Shown here piece after piece: positions 1 to 6,367 of a DNA stretch of 17,026 bases. The notes below the pieces were generated by a model that ran no database searches, had not been told where the DNA came from, and saw nothing but the letters and a program-made list of their open reading frames with translations. Location: positions 1-17,026 of the forward strand of contig CAJYOV010000018.1 of NCBI GenBank assembly GCA_913776405.1. The letters are read 5' to 3'. The position numbers and the translations under genes were made by a program. Position 1 is the first letter of the stretch. Every line of letters starts with the position of its first letter. Source of the DNA: Pseudobdellovibrionaceae bacterium (GTDB lineage Bacteria; Bdellovibrionota; Bdellovibrionia; Bdellovibrionales; JAMPXM01).

Positions 1-170
1 ATCTTCAAAAGATCGACTACGCTCTTGGCAAAATTGACGACGGTACGTTTGGTCTCTGCGAGCAGTGCGAAGAGGAACTCGAAAAGAAACGCCTCATCGC
101 ACGTCCAGTTGCAAATCTCTGCATCGCTTGCAAAGAAGAGCAAGAATCGAAAGAACGCGTTCACGCGTAA
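1..170 (+). CDS. DksA/TraR-family C4 zinc-finger protein (3' part only)
   Basis: The window opens inside this gene; the reading frame begins with the codon at base 3 and runs 55 residues to TAA at 168-170. Four cysteines form a C-x2-C, 17 residues, C-x2-C zinc finger (visible residues 19, 22, 40, 43), the same spacing as in DksA. The flanking words (KIDDGTFGLCEQC, then RLIARPVANLCIAC) match the DksA/TraR C-terminal signature. Proteins of this family bind in the RNA polymerase secondary channel and modulate transcription, in DksA together with ppGpp. The coiled-coil N-terminal part that would decide between true DksA and a shorter relative lies outside the window, so no gene symbol is given. 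A strong terminator follows 64 bases downstream, so this is the last gene of its transcript. Confidence 0.85.
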   Translation, partial: LQKIDYALGKIDDGTFGLCEQCEEELEKKRLIARPVANLCIACKEEQESKERVHA

Positions 171-209
171 GCGAGCCCGCGCTCGCTCGAGAATCGAGAA
201 TTTGAAAAT

Positions 210-230
210 GGGTCTGTGATGGCAGAGCCC
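210..230 (+). other. 3'-UTR hairpin with TGATGG loop
   Basis: The left arm GGGTCTG (210-216) pairs with CAGAGCCC (223-230), with one bulged G, around the loop TGATGG. It sits three bases before the terminator stem. A similar hairpin with compensating stem differences and the loop TGATAG sits in the same place after lon (3319-3338). Function is unknown; a post-transcriptional or 3'-end stability role is inference. Confidence 0.45.
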
Positions 231-233
231 AAT

Positions 234-269
234 AAAAAAGCCGGGATTAAACCCGGCTTTTTCGTTTTC
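234..269. terminator. Bidirectional Rho-independent terminator
   Basis: A GC-rich core GCCGGG (240-245) pairs with CCCGGC (252-257) around the 6-nt loop ATTAAA. It is flanked by A-runs (235-239) on the left and T-runs (258-262) on the right. Read on + it ends the DksA-like transcript; read on - it also ends in a U-run, which suits a convergent - strand gene at 247-554. Confidence 0.88.
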
Positions 270-554
270 TGCGAAGATCAATTCCAAGGTGTGTTGAAGT
301 CCATGCGGTCTGCGCTTGCGTGTAAAGCGCACGGCCCGTGTAGGTGCGCTCGCACTCTTCACGATTCATCGGCACCCAACCAGCACTTCAACCAAAACAA
401 GACCGTGAAGTTCCGCATTTGTTGCTTTCAAATTTGGAGAAAGAACTCTGAATTCCATGTTCGAGATCTTACGAACGGACGTCGAGTTCTGCGCAACAGC
501 GAAAGCCGGGAGAAGGGCCAGGAGAGCCGATAAGCCAGGGACCGTGATTTTCAT
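247..554 (-). pseudogene. Small exported protein, probably frameshifted
   Basis: The - strand reading begins with ATG at 552-554 and encodes a convincing type I signal peptide: a Lys near the start, a Leu/Ala-rich core (GLSALLALLPAFAVA) and an AVA-Q cleavage site around residue 21. That frame stops at 366-368 after 62 residues. An ATG overlapping the stop as ATGA (367-369) opens a second frame of 40 residues, beginning MNREECERTYTGRALYTQ, which ends at 247-249 inside the terminator loop. Adding one base to the three-C run at 375-377 (+ strand) joins both into about 102 residues. This suggests loss of one G from a homopolymer, a sequencing error, or a programmed frameshift. A weak SD (GGGG) lies about 7 bases before the ATG. 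I do not recognise the protein. The signal peptide is the strong part; that both halves belong together is inference. Confidence 0.42.
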
Positions 555-584
555 AAAGCCCCAAAACGGGTCTAGTTTGGTGAT

Positions 585-608
585 GTTGGAGTCTCATACC
601 AACACTCC
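585..608. repeat. Nested inverted repeats, possible operator
   Basis: GTTGG (585-589) is inverted as CCAAC (599-603), and overlapping it GGAGT (588-592) is inverted as ACTCC (604-608). The two arms interlock, so only one hairpin could form at a time in RNA; as DNA they could be an operator between the divergent genes. No regulator is recognised. Confidence 0.3.
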
Positions 609-697
609 GTCTAGTGCTCTACGCTTTGCCATTTCTCGGAAATCTCTACGCCCAGAGCTGGGCCTACGTCGCCTCCAGGCGGGCACACCCTCACGTT

Positions 698-726
698 TTG
701 ACAGGCTAGGAGCCTCGGCCTACGTG
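698..726 (+). promoter_or_regulatory. Weak candidate lon promoter
   Basis: A perfect -35 hexamer TTGACA lies at 698-703. A 17-base spacer leads to TACGTG (721-726), a poor -10 match. The -35 overlaps the left arm of the 694/743 inverted repeat, which would suit a repressor-controlled promoter. If used, the lon leader would be about 130 bases long. Confidence 0.25.
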
Positions 727-864
727 CGGAAACCATCAAAACGCCTAGGAAAAATTCGTGATATCAGGACTATTTTTAGGGCTTCAGCTCTTAAAGAGAT
801 TCAAGGGCGACACCGAAGAGTTAGTACGAGCAATGGATGCTTAAGCCTTCTCAAGAGGAACCAC

Positions 865-3285
865 ATGGCCTTTGACGATAAATCAACTGAACTTCCTGAA
901 ACACTCCCGATGCTTCCTGTCCGTGACATCGTAGTGTTCCCGTACATGATTCTTCCGCTCTTCGTTGGCCGTGAGGCTTCGATTCGTTCGGTTGAAGAAG
1001 CATTGGCAAAAAACCGCCTTATCTTCCTTGCTTCACAAAAAGACATCACTGAAGAAAACCCGACTGAAGAGACAATCTACCAAGTCGGTACAATCGCTCG
1101 CATCATGCGTATGCGTAAGCTTGCTGACGGTCGCGTAAAAATCTTGATCCAGGGTGAAGCCAAAGGCCGCATCAAGAAATACGCAAAGTCGTCACCGAAC
1201 TTCGAAGTGTCGGTTGAAAAGCTTGTTGAACCAGAGACGGCCGGACAGCCGCTCGAGTTCGAGGCAATGATTCGTAACGCCCGCGAGCAGCTCGAAAAGA
1301 TCATCGCTCTCGGTCGCATGCTCTCTCCAGATATTCTTTTGATCCTTGATGACGTCACAGATCCAGGCCGCTTGGCTGATCTCATCGCATCGAACTTGGG
1401 TCTTAAAGTTGGCGACGCTCAACGCGTTCTCGAAACTTCGGATTCGAAAGAGCGTTTGAAACTCGTAAACGAAATTCTCGCGAACGAACTCGAAGTTCTT
1501 CAAATGCAAGCTCGTATCCGTACGACTGCAAAAGACGAAATGTCGAAGTCTCAGCGTGAATACTTCCTCCGCGAGCAGATGCGCGCTATAAAGTCCGAAC
1601 TTGGCGAAGGCCAGGACTCGAAGACAGAAGAGCTCGACGAAGTCCGCGAAAAGATCATGAACTCAGGTATGCCTGAGACAGTCTTGAACGAAGCCTTGAA
1701 GCAACTCGCTCGCCTTGAGCGCATGCACCCAGACGCATCAGAAGCTTCAATGGTTCGCACGTACCTCGATTGGATGGTCGATCTTCCATGGAACAAATCG
1801 ACAACGGACAATCTCGACATCGTTCGCGCTCAAGCGATTCTCGATGAAGATCACCACGATCTCGAAAAGGCGAAAGGCCGTATCCTCGAGTTCTTGGCGG
1901 TTCGTAAGCTGAAGCCAAACGACATGCGTGGCCCGATCCTTTGTTTCGCAGGCCCTCCAGGTGTAGGTAAAACTTCACTCGGCAAGTCGATCGCGCGTGC
2001 GATGGGTCGTGAATACTTCCGTATCGCACTCGGCGGCGTGAAAGACGAAGCGGAAATCCGCGGTCACCGTCGTACGTACGTAGGTGCAATGCCAGGTAAA
2101 ATCATCCAGGCGTTGAAACAGATCAAAACAAACAACCCAGTTATCGTACTCGACGAAATCGATAAGCTTGGTTCTGACTTCCGCGGCGATCCTTCGGCAG
2201 CAATGCTTGAAGTTCTCGATCCAGAACAGAACTCATCGTTCCGCGATAACTACTTGAACGTCGACTTCGATCTCTCGAACGCGTTGTTCATCGCAACTGC
2301 GAACGTGATCGAAAATATCCCAGCCGCTCTCCGCGATCGTATGGAACTCATCCACGTCTCTGGTTACACAGAGAACGATAAGCTCCTAATCACGAAGAAA
2401 CACTTGCTCGAGCGTCAGATGGAACAAAATGGTGTTCTTCCGACTGAGATGGAGTGGACTGATGAAGGTTTGAAATACCTCATCGCTCACTACACTCGCG
2501 AAGCAGGTCTTCGTAATCTCGAGCGTGAAGTGGGTTCGGTTTGCCGCAAAGTTGCGAAATTGAAAGTCCTCGGTAACAAAGAAAAAGTTGTTATCACGGG
2601 CGAGAAAGTTTCAGAATTCCTCGGCGCACCTCGGTACATCCGCGAAGACGCATTGAAAGAGAATCGCGTTGGTATCTCGACGGGTCTCGCGTGGACACAA
2701 GCCGGTGGCGAAGTGCTCTACATCGAAACTCTCAAGATGAAAGGTAAGGGCGGCCTCGTTCTTACGGGTCAAATGGGCGATGTCATGAAAGAATCTGCGA
2801 CAGCAGCGATGAACTACGCTCGCGCTAACGCAGAAGATTTCGGTATCCCAGAAGACTGGTGCGACAATCACACGGTTCACATCCACATGCCAGCAGGCGG
2901 TATCCCGAAAGATGGCCCTTCTGCAGGTATCACGATGGCAACGGCGTTGATCAGCTTGATGACAGATACTCCGGTCCGCGCTGACATCGCGATGACAGGC
3001 GAAGTGACACTCCAAGGTCGCGTTCTCCCGATCGGCGGTATCAAAGAAAAGGCGCTCGCAGCTTTGAACCTCGGAATCAAGACGGTCATCGTTCCATTCG
3101 CGAACAAAAAAGACGTTGTTGATATTCCTGAGCAGTTCAAGTCGCAGATCAACTTCATCTTCGTAGAGCATTTGGACGAAGTTCTCGCCCTCGCTCTCGA
3201 AGAAAAAGTGGGTCGCGGTAAGCGCACGGGTTCTGCACCGAAGTCAGGTAAGAAATCGAAAGACTCTCCTGCGGCTGCAGCTTAA
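865..3285 (+). CDS. lon: ATP-dependent protease Lon (La)
   Basis: A cytoplasmic AAA+ serine protease that degrades misfolded and regulatory proteins. The chosen start is ATG 865, preceded by AGAGGAA at 854-860, giving 806 residues (E. coli Lon has 784). The N-terminal substrate-binding domain begins at residue 14 (LPMLPVRDIVVFPYM). A coiled-coil linker occupies about residues 215-290. The ATPase has Walker A GPPGVGKT at 363-370 and Walker B VIVLDEID at 426-433. The C-terminal protease domain carries catalytic Ser686 in PKDGPSAG and Lys729 in GGIKEK, at the same 43-residue spacing as the E. coli dyad. The tail is Lys/Ser-rich and ends in four alanines. It is a single-gene unit with a long upstream region and its own terminator. 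The frame is open upstream to 457, but that extension is not Lon-like. Confidence 0.98.
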   Translation: MAFDDKSTELPETLPMLPVRDIVVFPYMILPLFVGREASIRSVEEALAKNRLIFLASQKDITEENPTEETIYQVGTIARIMRMRKLADGRVKILIQGEAKGRIKKYAKSSPNFEVSVEKLVEPETAGQPLEFEAMIRNAREQLEKIIALGRMLSPDILLILDDVTDPGRLADLIASNLGLKVGDAQRVLETSDSKERLKLVNEILANELEVLQMQARIRTTAKDEMSKSQREYFLREQMRAIKSELGEGQDSKTEELDEVREKIMNSGMPETVLNEALKQLARLERMHPDASEASMVRTYLDWMVDLPWNKSTTDNLDIVRAQAILDEDHHDLEKAKGRILEFLAVRKLKPNDMRGPILCFAGPPGVGKTSLGKSIARAMGREYFRIALGGVKDEAEIRGHRRTYVGAMPGKIIQALKQIKTNNPVIVLDEIDKLGSDFRGDPSAAMLEVLDPEQNSSFRDNYLNVDFDLSNALFIATANVIENIPAALRDRMELIHVSGYTENDKLLITKKHLLERQMEQNGVLPTEMEWTDEGLKYLIAHYTREAGLRNLEREVGSVCRKVAKLKVLGNKEKVVITGEKVSEFLGAPRYIREDALKENRVGISTGLAWTQAGGEVLYIETLKMKGKGGLVLTGQMGDVMKESATAAMNYARANAEDFGIPEDWCDNHTVHIHMPAGGIPKDGPSAGITMATALISLMTDTPVRADIAMTGEVTLQGRVLPIGGIKEKALAALNLGIKTVIVPFANKKDVVDIPEQFKSQINFIFVEHLDEVLALALEEKVGRGKRTGSAPKSGKKSKDSPAAAA

Positions 3286-3318
3286 GGCTCTGCGCTAGAA
3301 GATTAGAAATTAGAGATT

Positions 3319-3338
3319 GGATCTGTGATAGCAGGTCC
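3319..3338 (+). other. 3'-UTR hairpin with TGATAG loop
   Basis: GGATCTG (3319-3325) pairs with CAGGTCC (3332-3338), with one G-U pair, around the loop TGATAG. It lies three bases upstream of the lon terminator stem. It matches the hairpin at 210-230 in loop, inner stem and position, with stem changes that largely keep pairing. Confidence 0.45.
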
Positions 3339-3341
3339 ATC

Positions 3342-3379
3342 AAAGAAGCCACCCGGTAAAGGTGGCTTCTTTGCGTTTA
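3342..3379 (+). terminator. Rho-independent terminator of lon
   Basis: A perfect 12-bp stem AAAGAAGCCACC (3342-3353) / GGTGGCTTCTTT (3361-3372) closes a 7-base loop. The T-tract is interrupted (TTCTTTGCGTTT). It begins 56 bases after the lon stop codon. Confidence 0.85.
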
Positions 3380-3388
3380 CGTTCTCTC

Positions 3389-3401
3389 GAGGCAGAGCCT
3401 C
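3389..3401 (+). repeat. Short GAGGC/GCCTC hairpin
   Basis: GAGGC (3389-3393) and GCCTC (3397-3401) enclose AGA. The central octamer GCAGAGCC is also present in reverse complement just after the lon stop (3286-3293), so the two copies flank the lon 3' hairpins. Role unknown. Confidence 0.3.
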
Positions 3402-3539
3402 AATCGACACGCATCGATTTTAAAACGACAAAATCTTAAGGGCGCTTAACCTTCTTTAGTGCTCTTAATCAATTCCATCTCATCCAAGAAAAAGTTGAAT
3501 GAGAATTTAGTTTTTTTGAAGATCTCCGAAACGAGTGCC

Positions 3540-4244
3540 ATGGATCTTCGTCTAGTCCTATTCACTCCATCTCAATTTGACGGAAAAGAATCGCAGTCGA
3601 TCGCAATCGAAAATCGAAGCTTTGAATTTTGGCGAGCGCGATGGCAAAAGCTCTACGACGATATCGGCGCTTCTCAGGCGTTCAAACTTGATGACTTCTA
3701 CCGACAGAGCTTGATCGGAACGATACTGAATGGAGACGAGCCAATCGCGTTGTGGGCGCATTCAAGATTTCACACGAGCAGTCTCGCTTGCCGCGCGCAT
3801 TCCTATTTTAAATTCTATGACCAGCAATTTCTCGATTGGCTAAACGAGCGCAAGCTCCCTCAAGTCATGTCCCTCGAGTTTTTCACCGTAGCAGAAGATT
3901 TTATTAAGAGAGATAAATCACAAGCCTCTTTCGCAAGAGTGATGGCTGGCTTAGCACATAAGATCTTTCTTGAATCAGATGCCGATGCACTGATTGCACC
4001 CGCTCGCGTAGATGTTGGTGTTGCCCACTTAGCTTATGAAATAGGTTACGAGTGCGTACGAGCCTCGACGCAACAGCGAGGATTTGAATGTGATCTGATC
4101 GCGTGTCGTCGAGAGAATGTTCGAAGCACTCCCCACGAAGCATCTCGACTTTTAATCGAGAGCTTATGGGAAAACCGAAATCAGATCACCACTCGAACTC
4201 AAGAACGCCAGCCTGAAATAAACCCGCTACCTCGCGTAGCTTAG
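3540..4244 (+). CDS. GNAT-like (possible N-acyltransferase) protein of unknown substrate
   Basis: 234 residues from ATG 3540. A GTG at 3459 in the same frame would add 27 Lys-rich residues, but neither start has a strong SD, so the start is uncertain. There is no signal peptide or membrane segment. The middle reads like a GNAT fold: a basic/aromatic entry helix (KLDDFYRQSLIGTI), a beta strand (EPIALWAHSRF), a core strand (VMSLEFFTVAEDF), a long helix, then an APARVDVGVAHLAYEIGYEC segment resembling the late GNAT motif that ends in a glycine-aromatic turn. FeeM-type N-acyl amino acid synthases are one family it could resemble, but no diagnostic residue was confirmed. The TAG stop lies three bases before the next possible ATG, so it is surely co-transcribed with the diiron-protein gene. 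The acyltransferase reading is inference; that it is a real gene is well supported. Confidence 0.7.
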   Translation: MDLRLVLFTPSQFDGKESQSIAIENRSFEFWRARWQKLYDDIGASQAFKLDDFYRQSLIGTILNGDEPIALWAHSRFHTSSLACRAHSYFKFYDQQFLDWLNERKLPQVMSLEFFTVAEDFIKRDKSQASFARVMAGLAHKIFLESDADALIAPARVDVGVAHLAYEIGYECVRASTQQRGFECDLIACRRENVRSTPHEASRLLIESLWENRNQITTRTQERQPEINPLPRVA

Positions 4245-4247
4245 GAG
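4243..4247 (+). promoter_or_regulatory. SD that decides the start of the diiron gene
   Basis: AGGAG at 4243-4247 overlaps the TAG stop of the preceding gene. It directly abuts ATG 4248 (zero spacing, unfavourable) but stands six bases before GTG 4254 in the same frame. GTG 4254 is therefore preferred as the start. Confidence 0.6.
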
Positions 4248-4253
4248 ATGACT

Positions 4254-4892
4254 GTGTCTAATTTAAAAAAGGTGTACGCAGAATCTGTAGAGCAACTGAC
4301 AAAATCGATGATGGCGTTCCCATGGGAAGATCCTGCAATGTACGCAGGCTTTCTTGCTCAAACCTACTACTACACTCGACACTCGACGAAACTTCTAACC
4401 CTGGCCTCGAGTCGTTTCAGTTTTGACGACTATGATCTTCATCGACGTTTCCTCGTGCACGCACAAGAAGAGCGTGGGCATGAGTTTATGTGCGAAAAGG
4501 ACATGCAATTTCTTGGCTACTCGATCAAGCAGTTTGACGAACTTATCGCAACCGCCGCGTTCTATCAGCGCCAGTATTATCTTATAGAACACGTCGATCC
4601 CGCTTGCTTCCTCGGGTACGTGCTCTGTTTAGAAGGATTATCGGCAAAAGGCGCAGGCCCGGCGCGCGCAAAGGTCCTTGAGCATCACACCGAGAGATCA
4701 ACTCTGTTCCTACGAGCTCACTCAGATGAAGATCCCGATCATATCGAGAAAGCCTTCAAAGCATTAGACGCTTTATCGCCATCACGCCAAGCCTTCGTAA
4801 GAGAAAATCTTCTGGCAAGTAGCGAGTTGTACGACCGAATGATGAAAGGCGTAAGAGATCTGGGAAAGGTCGGTATCAAGAAAGCATCTTGA
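4254..4892 (+). CDS. Heme-oxygenase-like diiron (HDO/TenA-like) protein
   Basis: 212 residues from GTG 4254 (214 if ATG 4248 is used). The protein is almost wholly helical and has no signal peptide. It carries the full metal-ligand pattern of heme-oxygenase-like diiron oxygenases such as UndA and relatives. E73-x2-H76 lies in a QEERGHE helix, E127 lies in CLEG, and H156-x3-D160-x2-H163 lies in AHSDEDPDH. Family knowledge: these proteins bind two Fe(II), activate O2, and oxidise fatty acids or amino-acid-like substrates; non-catalytic relatives exist (TenA-like, CADD-like). It directly follows the GNAT-like gene, suggesting one small-molecule pathway or one modified substrate. The substrate cannot be read from the sequence. 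The fold and metal site are confident from the ligand spacing; the oxidase activity is inference. It converges on the - strand gene 12 bases downstream. Confidence 0.75.
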   Translation: MSNLKKVYAESVEQLTKSMMAFPWEDPAMYAGFLAQTYYYTRHSTKLLTLASSRFSFDDYDLHRRFLVHAQEERGHEFMCEKDMQFLGYSIKQFDELIATAAFYQRQYYLIEHVDPACFLGYVLCLEGLSAKGAGPARAKVLEHHTERSTLFLRAHSDEDPDHIEKAFKALDALSPSRQAFVRENLLASSELYDRMMKGVRDLGKVGIKKAS

Positions 4893-4904
4893 TCGACCGG
4901 GATG

Positions 4905-5612
4905 CTAGCTTTCCAGCACGCTCACAGTCGCTGAATACAACGGACCGACTACGCGCCCGCTTTGATCAGAGACTCGTGCGAGAACTTTTGATTCTACCCA
5001 GAATTGCTTCCGTTTCTGTGAAAAAGTCTCCTGAACGAGATGCGGAGGCCCGAGGTCAGTAATGATCTCGGCCTCTCCGCTAGCGAGCGTCGGCCAGTGT
5101 TTCATCAAACCCTCTGCAATCTTCGAGTCCCTCGAAAACAATTCAAAAAATTCGTGCGTCAGGATTTCTTCTAACGTGTAGGAGCAGACCTGCAAAAATC
5201 TGATGTTCGCTGTCTTCAGAGAAAAATCCGTACCGTAAATTTCAATGGTGTCGTCTTTGCCTATGAGTTCATAGACATCCGGAGGGACGCTCCATCCGAA
5301 TTTTTTCAGAGATGAACGGAGATAGAAGTGACCGGGATGTGTCCCGAGGATTCGTACTGAGTTGTCGAGAACCTCGTTAAGCAGGGACAAACGCGAAATC
5401 AATTTCCAGCGGCAATCTTCGTTCAAAGCCGCAAATCGCTCGTGATTCTTTCCATCAATCCTGGTCGCTAAATCGAGGCGACCTTGAAGCGCAGCCTTCT
5501 CGAAGCGTTTAAGCTCATCGCTATATGATGCAAACGAGGCTTTCGGCATTTCGTTCTTTGCAAAGTCCATGAAAGCCTTTCTATTCAGCGAGAGTACCTC
5601 GGTGAACGGCAT
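4905..5612 (-). CDS. Protein of unknown function with a possible C-terminal PAS domain
   Basis: 235 residues, ATG at 5610-5612, with a good SD (GGAAG) upstream. The N-terminal half (about 1-110) is charged and helical and is not recognised. Residues about 122-232 read like a divergent PAS sensor domain. They contain an IEIYGTDFSLKTAN opening, a YTLEEILTHEFFELF segment like the usual GYS-EEL-G words, and a closing QFWVESKVLARVSDQSGRVVG strand pair. PAS domains sense small molecules, redox or light, or mediate pairing. No kinase, cyclase or DNA-binding output domain is attached. It is the second gene of a two-gene operon, 12 bases after an HTH/coiled-coil protein, so it may feed a signal to that partner. 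The PAS call is by eye and moderate at best; the gene itself is solid. Confidence 0.65.
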   Translation of the reverse strand: MPFTEVLSLNRKAFMDFAKNEMPKASFASYSDELKRFEKAALQGRLDLATRIDGKNHERFAALNEDCRWKLISRLSLLNEVLDNSVRILGTHPGHFYLRSSLKKFGWSVPPDVYELIGKDDTIEIYGTDFSLKTANIRFLQVCSYTLEEILTHEFFELFSRDSKIAEGLMKHWPTLASGEAEIITDLGPPHLVQETFSQKRKQFWVESKVLARVSDQSGRVVGPLYSATVSVLES

Positions 5613-5624
5613 CTCGTCTTCCGA

Positions 5625-6140
5625 TTAAGCAGAGCCCCATTTTTGAAGAATTCCGCGCATGCGATCGTTATCGCTTTCGAGCACGCGAACGAGCGTTTTT
5701 AAATCGGCGACTTCTTCTTTTAGAAGAATCATCTGTTCTTCTTTTTCTTGAAGAATATTGGTGTACGCGCGTTTGAGTTCATTCAACAAGCGAGTCGCTG
5801 TCGAAAGAAGCGGCGCTTCGCCTTCAGCCTGGCCAAGCTCTTTGATCTTGCCTTCAGCTTCGAGCGTTTGCGGCGTGCTCTCAACAGGAGCGGCTTGTGC
5901 CATCTGGTGAGCGAGCGAAGGCGTGTGAGCCTGAGACTGCGTTTGAGGCTCAGCTTGAATGCGCGCTGTGGGCACGCCCGGGTGCGGGGCAACCGCTTCA
6001 GACGGAGCTTCATCCAAAATCAGATATTTCCCGTTATCGAAGCGGAACTGAATCTGGTTGTTTTTGATCCGCCGACGAAGGGTCGAGACGCTGATCTTAT
6101 ATTTGCTCGCATAGTCCGTAAGTATCAGCCAGTCAGTCAT
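5625..6140 (-). CDS. HTH DNA-binding protein with Pro/Gln linker and C-terminal coiled coil
   Basis: 171 residues from ATG 6138-6140, chosen because AGGAG stands 6 bases upstream; an in-frame ATG 15 codons earlier lacks this. Residues about 1-45 form a MerR/excisionase-type helix-turn-helix (ILTDYASKYKISVSTLRRRIK, then a short wing around FDNGKYLI). Residues about 46-110 are a flexible Pro, Gln and Ala-rich linker. Residues about 113-165 form a heptad-like coiled coil (NILQEKEEQMILLKEEVADL and onward). This layout, with no ligand domain, is like RacA-type chromosome-anchoring proteins or simple dimeric regulators; which one is not decidable here. It leads the operon with the PAS-like gene. 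Confidence 0.75.
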   Translation of the reverse strand: MTDWLILTDYASKYKISVSTLRRRIKNNQIQFRFDNGKYLILDEAPSEAVAPHPGVPTARIQAEPQTQSQAHTPSLAHQMAQAAPVESTPQTLEAEGKIKELGQAEGEAPLLSTATRLLNELKRAYTNILQEKEEQMILLKEEVADLKTLVRVLESDNDRMRGILQKWGSA

Positions 6141-6157
6141 AAGTGCTCCTGGAAGGA

Positions 6158-6185
6158 TTTGTAGCACAGGTGCCTGACTACTCAA
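6158..6185 (-). promoter_or_regulatory. Candidate promoter of the HTH/coiled-coil operon
   Basis: On the - strand TTGAGT (6180-6185) and TACAAA (6158-6163) are separated by 16 bases, each a 4-of-6 match to the sigma-70 consensus. Transcription would start almost at the SD, leaving a very short leader, which is a weakness of this call. Confidence 0.33.
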
Positions 6186-6367
6186 CTTTAAATTGGATAT
6201 CCACGGTTCTTTCCTAAACCCTTAAAACTTCGGTGGAAGTTGTGAACAGACTCCGGCATTCGCCTTCTTCCTAAGCAGAGGGTTTGAAGGCCAACGGTAG
6301 ACGGCTGCACGGCTAGCTGAATTCCGAATTTCTTCTTATTTCTAATGGGTTATGCAAAGATTGAAGG

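Larger units (their letters stand above)
555..864. promoter_or_regulatory. Divergent non-coding region upstream of lon
   Basis: No convincing gene lies here. The + frame of lon stays open upstream to about 457, but its translation is rich in Arg and Ser and unlike any Lon N-terminus. The stretch contains nested inverted repeats at 585-608, an 8-bp inverted repeat CGTTTTGA (694-701) / TCAAAACG (736-743), and a small CTCTT/AAGAG stem near 789-799. It probably holds the lon promoter and a long leader, plus the promoter of the - strand exported gene. No CIRCE element was seen. Confidence 0.45.

Noticed and set aside
457..864. Upstream extension of the lon frame by 136 codons
   Set aside because: The translation is Arg/Ser-rich and unlike Lon; a good SD and the usual Lon N-terminus begin at 865; the segment overlaps the more convincing - strand signal-peptide reading.
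555..864. CIRCE or sigma-32 heat-shock promoter before lon
   Set aside because: No TTAGCACTC-N9-GAGTGCTAA and no recognisable sigma-32 boxes were found.
2611..3171. 186-residue - strand open frame inside lon
   Set aside because: Antisense of the conserved Lon protease domain; composition is Cys/Arg/His-rich and unlike the neighbouring proteins.
4881..4905. GCATC/GATGC inverted repeat between the two convergent genes as a terminator
   Set aside because: The stem has only 5 pairs with a 12-base loop and no proper T-run; extending it needs a 4-base bulge.
5748..6164. 138-residue + strand open frame opposite the HTH gene
   Set aside because: Arg/Leu-rich antisense shadow; the - strand frame has an SD, an HTH and a coiled coil.
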